64,000 bases of DNA from Paraburkholderia phytofirmans OLGA172 (lineage in GTDB: Bacteria; Pseudomonadota; Gammaproteobacteria; Burkholderiales; Burkholderiaceae). Shown piece after piece: positions 35,478 through 42,922 of the stretch. The translations under genes were made by a program, and so were the position numbers. The notes below the pieces were generated by a model. It was not told the DNA's origin. It ran no database searches and saw only the letters and a program-made list of their open reading frames with translations. Every line of letters starts with the position of its first letter. Within the stretch, counting starts at the first letter, position 1. The stretch is taken from assembly GCF_001634365.1 (NCBI RefSeq), contig NZ_CP014578.1, positions 2,294,001 through 2,358,000 on the forward strand. The letters are read 5' to 3'.

Positions 35478-35675
35478 ATCTGCAACGGCCAACGCATTGA
35501 CAGCGGCCACGCGGCCCACCCATGCGATCCACGCTCCGGTTTCACGGACGCGAGCCATGAACGGCTTCAGAAACGGGCCGGGTTACCGGGAATCGATGTC
35601 CGCTTCGTAGAAGAGAGAATGTCGGCTCAGGCTCATTAGCGTCAGGCCATTCTGCACCACTGCTGGAATGATCCG

Positions 35676-35858
35676 TCAGTCCGGCGCCCGGACATCCGGA
35701 TCACCGGGCTCGGCGGAGTCCGGAGCGGTCATCTCCTTCTCGACGAGTGCACGGGCTGTGCGCCAGTACTCGTCAGCGCACCCTTCAAGGCCGCCGTCCA
35801 GTTGCCAGAGTTCGTACGCGCGCGCCCGGATCCTCTCTTCCACAGTCGTGCCACTCAT
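35676..35858 (-). CDS. DUF2934 protein, 60 aa
   Basis: Reads MSGTTVEERIRARAYELWQL, DGGLEGCADEYWRTARALVE. The R-I-R-x-R-A-Y-x-L-W and E-Y-W-x-x-A patterns define DUF2934. I chose the ATG with GGAGAC upstream. The same module is fused to the CBS protein at 12692-13441. It lies 86 bp downstream of the 52-aa membrane protein copy b on the same strand, so the two may be co-transcribed. Confidence 0.8.
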   Translation of the reverse strand: MSGTTVEERIRARAYELWQLDGGLEGCADEYWRTARALVEKEMTAPDSAEPGDPDVRAPD

Positions 35859-35944
35859 TGCAATAGTCTCCATTGGTCACAGGGACACAGAGGGATAGAG
35901 ATGACGAGCACCAAAATCCACGCCGCGGCCACCGGAGAGCGCAT

Positions 35945-36103
35945 TCAGCGCCGCTGCCGCATGACTTCCCAACAGTGGTGATGATCCATTCGTCTGAGGA
36001 GCCGCCGCCGCGTCCATTCCCGACGATAGTGGCCAATGACCATCAGCGCCGCGATGGCTAGTGCGAACGAACCGACGACAATCCCCGTCCACGAGTCAGT
36101 CAT
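35945..36103 (-). CDS. 52-aa single-pass membrane protein (GHYRRE family, copy b)
   Basis: Starts MTDSWTGIVVGSFALAIAAL, then GHYRRE at 24-29, RRRLLRRMD and three consecutive His before CWEVMRQRR. Same length and plan as copies a, d and e: short acidic N-terminus with W at 5, one membrane helix, basic tail. Downstream gene on the strand is a DUF2934 protein instead of the ACT-like partner. Upstream sequence GGAGGCTTCC serves as ribosome-binding site. Confidence 0.75.
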   Translation of the reverse strand: MTDSWTGIVVGSFALAIAALMVIGHYRREWTRRRLLRRMDHHHCWEVMRQRR

Positions 36104-36531
36104 GGAAGCCTCCGTTCCGTTGAGGAATCTGATCCACGTTCGAACCGAACGCTACCGGATGGCCGCAGGCCACGATTCGTGCTTGCCGGTTATCGTGGCA
36201 CGTGCGGTTCGACACCGCCGCCTTTGCCACGCCCTTACCGGTGTCGGCTATCGCCGGATGCCGCGTCGCGAAGCGGCTCATTTACCCTGGCAGGCGACCT
36301 TCATGTTTTCGCGGCGCTCGATGCCCGCCCGCCGACTTGCTTGCCGGACTTCGATGCGCCGCTCAGCGTGGTCTCAATGTGTTTTGCATCAAGGCCTGCT
36401 TTGCGAACTCATTCGCACACCAAAATAACCAGGGTTCTTCCCGATTTTCGCGACGTGATGTTCGATCAGACGCCGATCGAACTGCGTACCATGCAGGGAT
36501 CAGGCGACAAAGCGTTTGACGCAAATGTCAC
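36104..36531. other. Intergenic, nothing recognised
   Basis: Several overlapping open frames but none with start signals or recognisable sequence. Confidence 0.35.
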
Positions 36532-36729
36532 TTACCGGACCCGCGCAGCCGCCTTGAGAACCGAGTAACCGTTGATGGTGATGAGAGGTCGCTGTTGCCC
36601 GTGAGCAAGCTGTTCCAGCGTGACGAGTTGGCGTTCGAGAAGGGCTTCGAGATCCGCACGGTCCAGGTCGATCGGGTCTGGAGCGTCCTTGAGCAGCATC
36701 AGGGTTGCGAATTCATGTGGACTCAGCAT
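36532..36729 (-). CDS. Hypothetical small protein, 65 aa
   Basis: Starts MLSPHEFATLMLLKDAPDPI, followed by DLDRADLEALLERQLVTLEQ and ITINGYSVLKAAARVR. Helical with a winged-helix look (last segment G-x-S-V-L-K-A like a DNA-binding wing). CAGGAGACGAAG precedes the ATG. Same size as the 34474 protein and part of the same island, so a small transcription factor is possible; unproven. Confidence 0.6.
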   Translation of the reverse strand: MLSPHEFATLMLLKDAPDPIDLDRADLEALLERQLVTLEQLAHGQQRPLITINGYSVLKAAARVR

Positions 36730-37189
36730 CTTCGTCTCCTGGCTTATAGGGGCTGCATTCGCTGGGAACTTGATCTGTTGCCGTCCCGCTGCGAGCCGGA
36801 TCACCCATCGATCACGGATGCGAGACGTCTGTGCTGACCGGGTGCGTGCTGCGCGCCGAGGAAGTCACTTTATGCTGTCTCTGTTCAATGATCAATATGT
36901 GGAATAAATATTTTTGAGATGACCTTGTCCATCGGGGCTGTGTGCGGGTAACGTGGGTCGCTACCGCTGCTGAGCAGGAGGAATCCGGTGCGAACGTCTG
37001 TGAACATGGAAGGTTTTTACCAGCGCACTGCCCGGCTGATGACGGTGCCCAGAAAGCGATGGCGGCGATAAAGCAGCTTCGAGTTCTTCATCGTCTCACC
37101 CTACCAGCACATCCAGTTACCGTGACAATGCCGTCGCGACGCCTCTGTTCGCGCCCTGCTGGAACGTCACCATGGATAACGCGATCGCG
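36730..37189. other. Intergenic, AT-rich patch, nothing recognised
   Basis: AT-rich around 36880-36925; no gene with credible start. Confidence 0.35.
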
Positions 37190-37465
37190 CTAAACCGAAC
37201 TGTCGCCGAATTCTCCGGCCGCCAGATCACGCTCAAAACCGGCATGCCACGCGGTGCCATTACCGGCGTCGTAAATGCCAACCTTGCCATTGCTTCGTCG
37301 AGTAACCGTGACTTGCCGACGAATCGGGCCGACTGCGCCGCCGGCGGGATAGTGATCTTCGTCGCAGATGTCGAATTCAACGATATCAAAGCCATGGCTT
37401 GCAGCAATCGATTCCGCGTCCTCTCGTTCGTCTTCACTGAACTCATGAAACAGGTGAGATGCCAT
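37190..37465 (-). CDS. Hypothetical protein, 91 aa (paralogue of 56206-56466)
   Basis: Starts MASHLFHEFSEDEREDAESI; the middle is QVTVTRRSNGKVGIYDAGNG and the end WHAGFERDLAAGEFG. The protein at 56206-56466 ends in the same way (QHFRQDLEAGVFDKPE) with the VTVTR strand, so both belong to one family that I cannot name. A GGAGACGACC site and a leader box (TAGATT) 27 bases before the ATG match the other island genes. Confidence 0.65.
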   Translation of the reverse strand: MASHLFHEFSEDEREDAESIAASHGFDIVEFDICDEDHYPAGGAVGPIRRQVTVTRRSNGKVGIYDAGNGTAWHAGFERDLAAGEFGDSSV

Positions 37466-37491
37466 GGTCGTCTCCATCGTGCAGTTTGAAG

Positions 37492-37505
37492 AATCTAGTG
37501 TGACC
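37492..37505 (-). promoter_or_regulatory. Leader box of the 91-aa gene
   Basis: Minus strand: CACAC then TAGATT, 27 bases before the ATG. Weaker TG context than its neighbours. Confidence 0.4.
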
Positions 37506-37577
37506 GACAACACGATACGAGCCGCAGGGACGGCCGAATTGAAGCCGTGCCCGATGGTACGGACCATTTTCGAGGGC

Positions 37578-37781
37578 TTATTTCATCGCGTCGATGCGGC
37601 GCTCCGCGTCGAAACGAGCCTCTTCGATCGCCTGCTCCGGAGTTCCCGCAGGCGCCTCTGGGTTTTTCCAGTAGATGGGCGGCTTAGTCAACGTGTATGC
37701 CCAGTCCCACCTTCCGTCCTTTTGTTGGGTCACGTAAACGCTGTAGTTAACTTCGTTGTACGAGAAATTGTGGCTGGCCAT
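37578..37781 (-). CDS. Hypothetical small protein, 67 aa
   Basis: Starts MASHNFSYNEVNYSVYVTQQ, then KDGRWDWAYTLTKPPIYWKN and a helical end PEQAIEEARFDAERRIDAMK. A beta-sheet followed by a C-terminal helix is likely. The extended -10 type box TGC-TAGGAT lies 28 bases before the ATG. Monocistronic in the island. Confidence 0.65.
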   Translation of the reverse strand: MASHNFSYNEVNYSVYVTQQKDGRWDWAYTLTKPPIYWKNPEAPAGTPEQAIEEARFDAERRIDAMK

Positions 37782-37808
37782 GAAGGTTTCTCTCGGAGTT
37801 TTCGAGGA

Positions 37809-37822
37809 ATCCTAGCATGAAG
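37809..37822 (-). promoter_or_regulatory. Leader box of the 67-aa gene (extended -10)
   Basis: Minus strand: GTTCCTTCATGC then TAGGAT, 28 bases before the ATG. The 14 bp GTTCCTTCATGCTA is identical upstream of the 71-aa gene at 38296. Confidence 0.6.
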
Positions 37823-37858
37823 GAACTATCCGTAAGCCAGCTCTCCGGCGCAGGTGAA

Positions 37859-38080
37859 TCAGGGCTGCCACGTGTTCAGGAGCATCCAGATCTGTCGCGC
37901 CGGCGGCACGGCGAGAACGCACAAATACGCCGCAGCAGCGCACGCAGGTGTAGTGCTCTCGATGCGCACATCCTTCATGTCGCCAGCACCATTTGGCGTC
38001 AGCTTGTCGTGCGGGTCTGTGGCGGCCAGCGGGCCGTAAAGGTCAGCGCACGCCGCGCAAGGCTGAATCCAGAGATCCAT
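37859..38080 (-). CDS. Hypothetical protein, 73 aa
   Basis: Starts MDLWIQPCAACADLYGPLAA and continues TDPHDKLTPNGAGDMKDVRI. The ATG follows the stop of the 38081-38296 gene directly (stop 38081-38083, start 38080), suggesting an operon. A C-x-x-C pair near the N-terminus could bind metal. No family recognised; could be a chance frame. Confidence 0.45.
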   Translation of the reverse strand: MDLWIQPCAACADLYGPLAATDPHDKLTPNGAGDMKDVRIESTTPACAAAAYLCVLAVPPARQIWMLLNTWQP

Positions 38081-38296
38081 TCAAAGAGCGATAACCCGCC
38101 TCGCTTCAGACTCGGCAAGCTCCAGTGCGGCCTCGGCCGTCGGCATCGGGCGCCCGCAGCCCCGCCCAATGGTCTGCCCGATGACGTGATTGCCGCGCTT
38201 CGTCGTGACACGGATGTATCCCTTGAACATGCCACCGGGAGCCGGCATCACACACGCCTCGACAGTTTTATTGCCTTTTGTTTCCTTGAAAGCCAT
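38081..38296 (-). CDS. Hypothetical small protein, 71 aa
   Basis: Starts MAFKETKGNKTVEACVMPAP, then GYIRVTTKRGNHVIGQTIGR and a helical end EAALELAESEARRVIAL. Basic beta-rich core plus helix, as in the 67-aa and 72-aa island proteins. TGC-TACGAT lies 28 bases before the ATG. Confidence 0.65.
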   Translation of the reverse strand: MAFKETKGNKTVEACVMPAPGGMFKGYIRVTTKRGNHVIGQTIGRGCGRPMPTAEAALELAESEARRVIAL

Positions 38297-38323
38297 GGCG
38301 CACCCCGGAAAGTGGACGGGAGG

Positions 38324-38337
38324 ATCGTAGCATGAAG
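38324..38337 (-). promoter_or_regulatory. Leader box of the 71-aa gene (extended -10)
   Basis: Minus strand: GTTCCTTCATGC then TACGAT, 28 bases before the ATG; near-identical to the box at 37809-37822. Confidence 0.6.
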
Positions 38338-38897
38338 GAACGCCCTATCCTTTTCAGCGGCTCAATGGTGCGCGCTGCTCGACCGCCGCAAGACGCAGAT
38401 GCGCCGCATCATCAAATCCACCGGCGTCCCGGACGCGCAGTCGCGCGACCAGAAGGCTGCCTGCTGTCCGTATGCCGAAGGTCAGAAGCTGTGGGTGCGC
38501 GGGGCGCACGAAGTCAACCGGATTGGCTACGAGGAGAGCCGGGACGGAGCGCGCCGTTACGCAGGAGGTGCCCATCCGGCCGACGATGGGCGCGAGCAAT
38601 TCGAAATTTCGCCGGCCTTATCTCGAACTGGATGCGAAAGAAAGCGGCGGCTGGACGCCGTCTATCCACATGCCGCGCTGGGGCTCACGCATCACCCTCG
38701 AGGTGCTTGTCGTACGTGTCGAACGACTGCAGGAGATCAGTGAGGCGGACGCGATCGCCGAAGGCTGCGAGTCTGGGCCCACCTTCACCGGCTGCGGCAA
38801 CTATGTTCGCCTGTGGGACAGCCCTAACGCCGCGCGCGGCTATCGCTGGGACGTCAATCCGTGGGTGTGGGTGATCGGGTTCCGGCGGCACACATGA
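38332..38897 (+). pseudogene. Phage-type ASCH-like (morphogenetic) protein, multiply frameshifted
   Basis: Three frames carry successive parts of one protein: MKERPILFSGSMVRA at 38332; MRRIIKSTGVPDAQSRDQKA, AACCPYAEGQKLWVRGAHEV, and GYEESRDGARRYAGGAH from 38399; then GGWTPSIHMPRWGSRITLEV, VERLQEISEADAIAEGCESG and ANPWVWVIGFRR near the 3' end. The W-V-R, I-H-M-P-R-W and E-I-S-E-x-D-A-x-x-E-G blocks are typical of a phage-borne ASCH-domain-like family. At least two indels, so inactive. It marks the island as phage-derived in part. Confidence 0.75.
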
Positions 38898-38902
38898 TCG
38901 AT

Positions 38903-39175
38903 TCAGAGGTCAAACGTCCCCACCACTATGAATTCACCCGAATCCATAACCGATGCGCTTCCCAGCTTAGCTGCGGCGACTCTGCAAATGGCGTCGCGTC
39001 CGCGATTAAAGGCGGCAATCCCATCACCTGCGGCCCCGTGTGTGTCGCCAAAATGGTCTTCAAGCGCTTCGTGCGATACAACGTAGTGCTGCACGCGACC
39101 ATCAATGGTGAGCCAGAAATGCACGTCGCCGCTGACGAGTACCGGAGCCTTGCCCGGCGTGAGTTCGTAGTCCAT
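38903..39175 (-). CDS. DUF1488-like protein, 90 aa
   Basis: Starts MDYELTPGKAPVLVSGDVHF, with IDGRVQHYVVSHEALEDHFG and the helix AFNRGRDAICRVAAAKL, then EFIVVGTFDL. The V-S-x-E-A-L-x-D-H-F-G block and the N-R-x-x-I-x-x-x-A helix fit DUF1488. Start: ATG at 39175 after GGAGACGAAC, rather than the GTG upstream. The leader box TGC-TACTAT is 28 bases before the ATG. Confidence 0.75.
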   Translation of the reverse strand: MDYELTPGKAPVLVSGDVHFWLTIDGRVQHYVVSHEALEDHFGDTHGAAGDGIAAFNRGRDAICRVAAAKLGSASVMDSGEFIVVGTFDL

Positions 39176-39202
39176 GTTCGTCTCCACCGTGATTTTCGAG
39201 GG

Positions 39203-39216
39203 ATAGTAGCACGCTG
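39203..39216 (-). promoter_or_regulatory. Leader box of the DUF1488-like gene (extended -10)
   Basis: Minus strand: GCGTGC then TACTAT, 28 bases before the ATG, followed by CCCTCGAAAA which also occurs (TCCTCGAAAA) after the box of the 67-aa gene. Confidence 0.55.
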
Positions 39217-39217
39217 C

Positions 39218-39436
39218 CTAAGCGCCATGCGCGTCGCACCACTGGATCGCCCAGCGCTGCGCCGCCTCGATAGCGCCCGCGTCGGAGGGATAGTCGCCGA
39301 GGTCACCCGAATACTTCACTTCGACGGCATCTCCATCCGCCGAGGCACGCCGGTAGATCTTTGCGCGGGCGTAGTAATGGCCGCCTTCATCGAGAGGCGA
39401 CGCGTCGATGTGGAACTCTTTGTAGTCGAACTTCAT
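39218..39436 (-). CDS. Hypothetical small protein, 72 aa (CV_2116-like)
   Basis: Starts MKFDYKEFHIDASPLDEGGH, then YYARAKIYRRASADGDAVEV and a helix AIEAAQRWAIQWCDAHG. Sheet-plus-helix plan with the final W-A-x-x-W; resembles small proteins annotated CV_2116-like. It begins 21 bp after the zinc-ribbon gene stop and probably shares its transcript. Confidence 0.6.
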   Translation of the reverse strand: MKFDYKEFHIDASPLDEGGHYYARAKIYRRASADGDAVEVKYSGDLGDYPSDAGAIEAAQRWAIQWCDAHGA

Positions 39437-39457
39437 GGCTGTCCCCGAAAGGGTGCT

Positions 39458-39631
39458 CTACTCGTCGTCGCGCTGGACAAGCTGCGGACGCCCCGCTGCG
39501 TCTCGACCTATGTCCACCAGCTTGTTCCGGTAGTCGCAGCCAAGACAGATGAAAAAAAATCCTTCCTCGTCGATTTGAGGCTCGACCTCATCGAAGGCGA
39601 ACCGCGCATCGCAGTTTCGGCAAGTCCACAT
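39458..39631 (-). CDS. Zinc-ribbon small protein, 57 aa
   Basis: Starts MWTCRNCDARFAFDEVEPQI, with C-x-x-C at 4-7 and a second C-x-x-C in FFFICLGCDYRNKLVDIG: a four-Cys zinc ribbon. GGAGACAGCT precedes the ATG. Upstream gene of the 72-aa protein. Probably a small nucleic-acid or protein-binding zinc ribbon. Confidence 0.7.
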   Translation of the reverse strand: MWTCRNCDARFAFDEVEPQIDEEGFFFICLGCDYRNKLVDIGRDAAGRPQLVQRDDE

Positions 39632-39698
39632 AGCTGTCTCCATCGCCGTTTTCGACGCTTCGCCGGTTGTCGAGGTTCGGAGGGGACGACGCGGCCAT

Positions 39699-39835
39699 TC
39701 AGGACTCACGCTCTTTAAGCAACTTGCTGGCAAGAGCGCGCGCTGCATCTCGCGCCCGATCCTCACGCGCGAATTCCTGTTCAGTTTCGTGTGGATCGTC
39801 CGACTGGCTCTGATGTGATGGACGACTCCCGCCCT
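39699..39835 (-). other. Possible small coding remnant without start codon
   Basis: An open minus frame reads KGGSRPSHQSQSDDPHETEQ, then EFAREDRARDAARALASKLL, KERES and a stop. The helical, charged pattern looks coding, but there is no start codon after the preceding stop. Another ATG with AAGG upstream exists in a neighbouring frame, so one indel may have broken it. Confidence 0.3.
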
Positions 39836-40298
39836 TCGCGGATGGGCATATGAAAAAGTGTAGAAGTCATGCCTTCCAAGGCAAAGGAGCGTTCATCACA
39901 TCAGAACGGTTCTAGCTACCCTCCGGATGATACCGGGACTCTTAAAGCCAGCTTTCGTTGTTTTTTTTCTGACGCGCATTCTTCCCCTGCGGGCCACGGG
40001 TCGCTTGATGCACGGAACGCGCACTGCCTTAAGTTTCCCTTCAGCACCCGCGTTAAATCAGGTACGAACCGTAACAGTCACCCGGTGTAACTGACAAAGG
40101 GCCATGAACCTTGCTAACTTCAACAAATACGGCTTTGACCGGCTGAATGTGCTTGCGGTAAAAGCTGCGCGCACGGTTCTGAGGCGCCGGCGCTGCAATG
40201 CGTCGTCACTACTCGAACGGTCTACGCTTGTCGCTCCCCGATCACGCACAAAAGCACCTCGCTCGTACGCGCCGAACGGACACCCCGGCAAAGCGTCA
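39836..40298. other. Intergenic, nothing recognised
   Basis: No credible gene; contains the area downstream of the patatin-like gene. Confidence 0.35.
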
Positions 40299-41417
40299 TC
40301 ACGGCTTTCCGTTCGTAGGCTGCTGCGACCGAATCGTGCTGGCTGATCCATTCAGCCTGTTCTTCACTTCCGTGTCTATGTCGAAACTTGACCTCACGTC
40401 GATAACTGCAAGGTGACATTGCACCCATGCGTTTCCCGCCTTCCATCCTGCTTTTCTCAAAGCGAGAAAGAACCCAGGTGACGGAGTGTTCTTCGACGCG
40501 GCTCCAATCTCCTCCATGAAGTCGTCTGCTCGTATCACATGGAAACGCTTCTCGGCGTAGGTCTTGCCATTCGTGGCCTCGAGAGGAATGACCTTGTCTC
40601 TGATGAGCTGGTTGATCAACTCGATCTGTCGAACTTCCGTTACCCAGGACGAGCCAAAGCTCACCTCGTTAATCCGATTGACGATTTGTCGCGGCAGCTT
40701 CGGTGGTCCGTGTTCTACACAGAGTGGATCAATGAGGATGGTCAAAAGATCGTCCACAGAATCAACGAGCGGGTTGAGCGCAGGATTAGCCATGTATCCT
40801 CCATCCCAATAGAATTCACCGTCGATTTCGACCGCCTGGAAAAGCGTCGGATAACAGGTGGATGCCATCAGTGCCTTTGACGTGATTTCCCCGGGACCAA
40901 AGATGCGGAGCGCAGTCCGGTTCACATTCGTCGCCGCTACATATAGGTCGGGCGCGCCGTCGCTATGCTCATTGAGTCGGCCGAAATCAGGAATGACCTG
41001 CTCCATGATCGAACCGATTGGATCCTGTAGCCAGGGTGTCAGGTACGGCGAACTGACCTGTTGAAGCACGCGTTGCCCGATCACGAACAGGTTGGAGTCA
41101 ACGTTCGAACGCCGTGGCGAGTCTAGCTCTGCGGTCGGCGAGTTGAAAAGGAACGGGTGCCAGGACGACCTCGCGCCGACGGCGTTCCAAAGTAGCTCGA
41201 GTAATCGCTTTGCCTCCCCCGCGTTGTCATGCAAACCATATGCGCATGCCGCACCGTTCAACGCGCCCCCGCCGGTGCCGCTGATAGCCTTGATAAACAG
41301 CTCGCCTTTCGCCACTTCATCAAGCAGGCGATCCAGTACGCCCCACGTGAAAGCTGCGTGAGCTCCGCCACCCTGGAGCGCCAGGCCTATCTTTCGGTTC
41401 GATCCGGTATCCGACAT
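40299..41417 (-). CDS. Patatin-like protein with serine nucleophile replaced, 372 aa
   Basis: Patatin phospholipase fold. The oxyanion glycines are present (LALQGGGAH, residues 13-20) and the C-terminal member of the dyad is kept (FYWDGGYMANPALNPLV). The nucleophile elbow, normally G-x-S-x-G, reads GTGGG (47-51): the codon at position 49 is GGC (Gly) where AGC (Ser) is expected. As written the enzyme would lack its catalytic Ser. The rest of the gene is intact (372 residues, no frameshift), so it could be a pseudo-enzyme, a fresh mutation or a base error. GAGGGAACC precedes the ATG. Confidence 0.85.
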   Translation of the reverse strand: MSDTGSNRKIGLALQGGGAHAAFTWGVLDRLLDEVAKGELFIKAISGTGGGALNGAACAYGLHDNAGEAKRLLELLWNAVGARSSWHPFLFNSPTAELDSPRRSNVDSNLFVIGQRVLQQVSSPYLTPWLQDPIGSIMEQVIPDFGRLNEHSDGAPDLYVAATNVNRTALRIFGPGEITSKALMASTCYPTLFQAVEIDGEFYWDGGYMANPALNPLVDSVDDLLTILIDPLCVEHGPPKLPRQIVNRINEVSFGSSWVTEVRQIELINQLIRDKVIPLEATNGKTYAEKRFHVIRADDFMEEIGAASKNTPSPGFFLALRKAGWKAGNAWVQCHLAVIDVRSSFDIDTEVKNRLNGSASTIRSQQPTNGKP

Positions 41418-42239
41418 TTTCGGTTCCCTCGATTGGCTGTCTTTCTTCCCACGTCGGTCGGCGCGCCAGCAAACTCCTGGAAGAAAAGACGTCCTGCCAC
41501 CAGGATGTTGGCGTTCACGGCTGATTGATCCACGTTCAACGGACTTTGCATCGGCGAGTGCTCCGGCTCATGTCACTACAAATGAAATCTGGCGGGCCGC
41601 AGAACCGCTTGGTCCGAGACGCCCCGTCGCATAAAGCACGGCACTAACACCGCCGTCCGGCGTTCGGCCGAAAGTTGGCGTTGATGAAACGCTTGATTCA
41701 ATTGATTGTGCAGGGCGCAGATCGTAGGTTTTGTCCCGTTTCCTGACAGTACCCCTTATGTAGGAAATCGGGTACGCTCATTCCGCTTAACAGCGTGTTT
41801 TTCTGTCAACCTGATGACGGATACCCACGGTATCGAATTGGGGAGCGCGGGCTGCGCCGCGCCGCGGTCTTCCGGGTCTTTAAACTGGAATCAGATTCGG
41901 CCAAGGCTGTCCCTGTCTGATGCACTGCGGCGTCGTGACGCCCATGCTTTTACTGTTGCGACGGTAGAAGATTTAATACACTCCGCGCCTCAGGCTTCTT
42001 CCGCAGCCGACGGGACGCAATCATCGATTTCGTCACCCGCTGGCGGTGGCGGCCACTCGAAGGTCGATCGAAGCAACGCTGGGTCCGGTGTTCGAGCGGC
42101 CTGCTCGCGAAGGCCAGATTTAGATTCCTTAAACTCGCAGAATGTATTTTGCAGGGGCGACGCAATACACTACTTCGCATGACGCAGACACGCAGACCGC
42201 GACCGATGCCGCCGGACGAAACGCTAGGGGGAAAAATCG
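41418..42239. other. Long intergenic stretch, nothing supportable
   Basis: An open plus frame (41706-42182) lacks a start signal and recognisable sequence. The right end holds the AGGGGGAAAAATCG leader of the MAPEG-like gene. Confidence 0.35.
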
Positions 42240-42881
42240 ATGACCGACCCGGCCCATGACTCGTTCGACTTTCGCCGGCAGCGCCGGGTTGGCCTTGCCG
42301 GCATCGTGGCCGCCTCGCTGCTTGCCTCGGGGCTCTGGCTTGGCATCGATTATTTGATGTCACCCCTACCGGGCATGGATAACCTCGGCGCGCGGATGCT
42401 GCTGACGCTTAAGTGCTGCTGTGTGGTCGTGCTGTTCTGCCTGGTGACGGGTGTGGAAGCCGTGGCGCACGAGCGATTAACCTCACCCGCGTTCGATCCG
42501 CTGGCGGGCTTCGAGACACACAGGTTGCGCGTCAATCAACGATACCTGCAGAACACGGTGGAGCAGATCATCGTGTTTGCGGCGGCGCTGTTCGGCCTGG
42601 CCGCCTATTGCCCCGACGGCTCGGCCATGCGTGCGGTCGTAGCGACGACCGTCGTCTGGATCGCTGCGCGGGCCGCGTTCTGGCTCGGCTATCATCGCAG
42701 CGCAGCGCTGCGCGGGCTGGGGGCGCCGGGCATGGCGATCAGTATGATCGTGCTGCTTTATGTGACGAGCCGGTTTGGGCGTGAGATCGCAGGGACGGTG
42801 GGAGCGATTGTGCCGCTCGTTGCATTTTTCGCGGTCGAGGCGGTGTTGTTTTGGGGGACGTGGCCGGTGGAAGATGATTGA
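42240..42881 (+). CDS. MAPEG-like membrane protein, 213 aa
   Basis: Multi-helix inner-membrane protein. The MAPEG hallmark region is visible in the middle: RVNQRYLQNTVEQIIVFAAA, where R-x-x-Q-x-x-x-x-N-x-x-E-x-x-x carries the glutathione/lipid-site residues, and RAAFWLGYHRS. Four or five hydrophobic segments. MAPEG enzymes act on lipid or glutathione substrates; no further assignment possible. The second IS30 begins 42 bp after the stop. Confidence 0.75.
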   Translation: MTDPAHDSFDFRRQRRVGLAGIVAASLLASGLWLGIDYLMSPLPGMDNLGARMLLTLKCCCVVVLFCLVTGVEAVAHERLTSPAFDPLAGFETHRLRVNQRYLQNTVEQIIVFAAALFGLAAYCPDGSAMRAVVATTVVWIAARAAFWLGYHRSAALRGLGAPGMAISMIVLLYVTSRFGREIAGTVGAIVPLVAFFAVEAVLFWGTWPVEDD

Positions 42882-42922
42882 TTCAACAAAGTGGGTCGAC
42901 CCGACCGTCTCGGATCGCCCTT

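Noticed and set aside
38861..39718. Plus-strand 285-codon frame across the tiny-gene island
   Set aside because: Antisense to three better-supported minus-strand genes with leaders and domains (DUF1488-like, zinc ribbon).
41706..42182. Plus-strand open frame of 158 codons
   Set aside because: No start signal, no motif, low-complexity Ser/Ala content. It may be chance.
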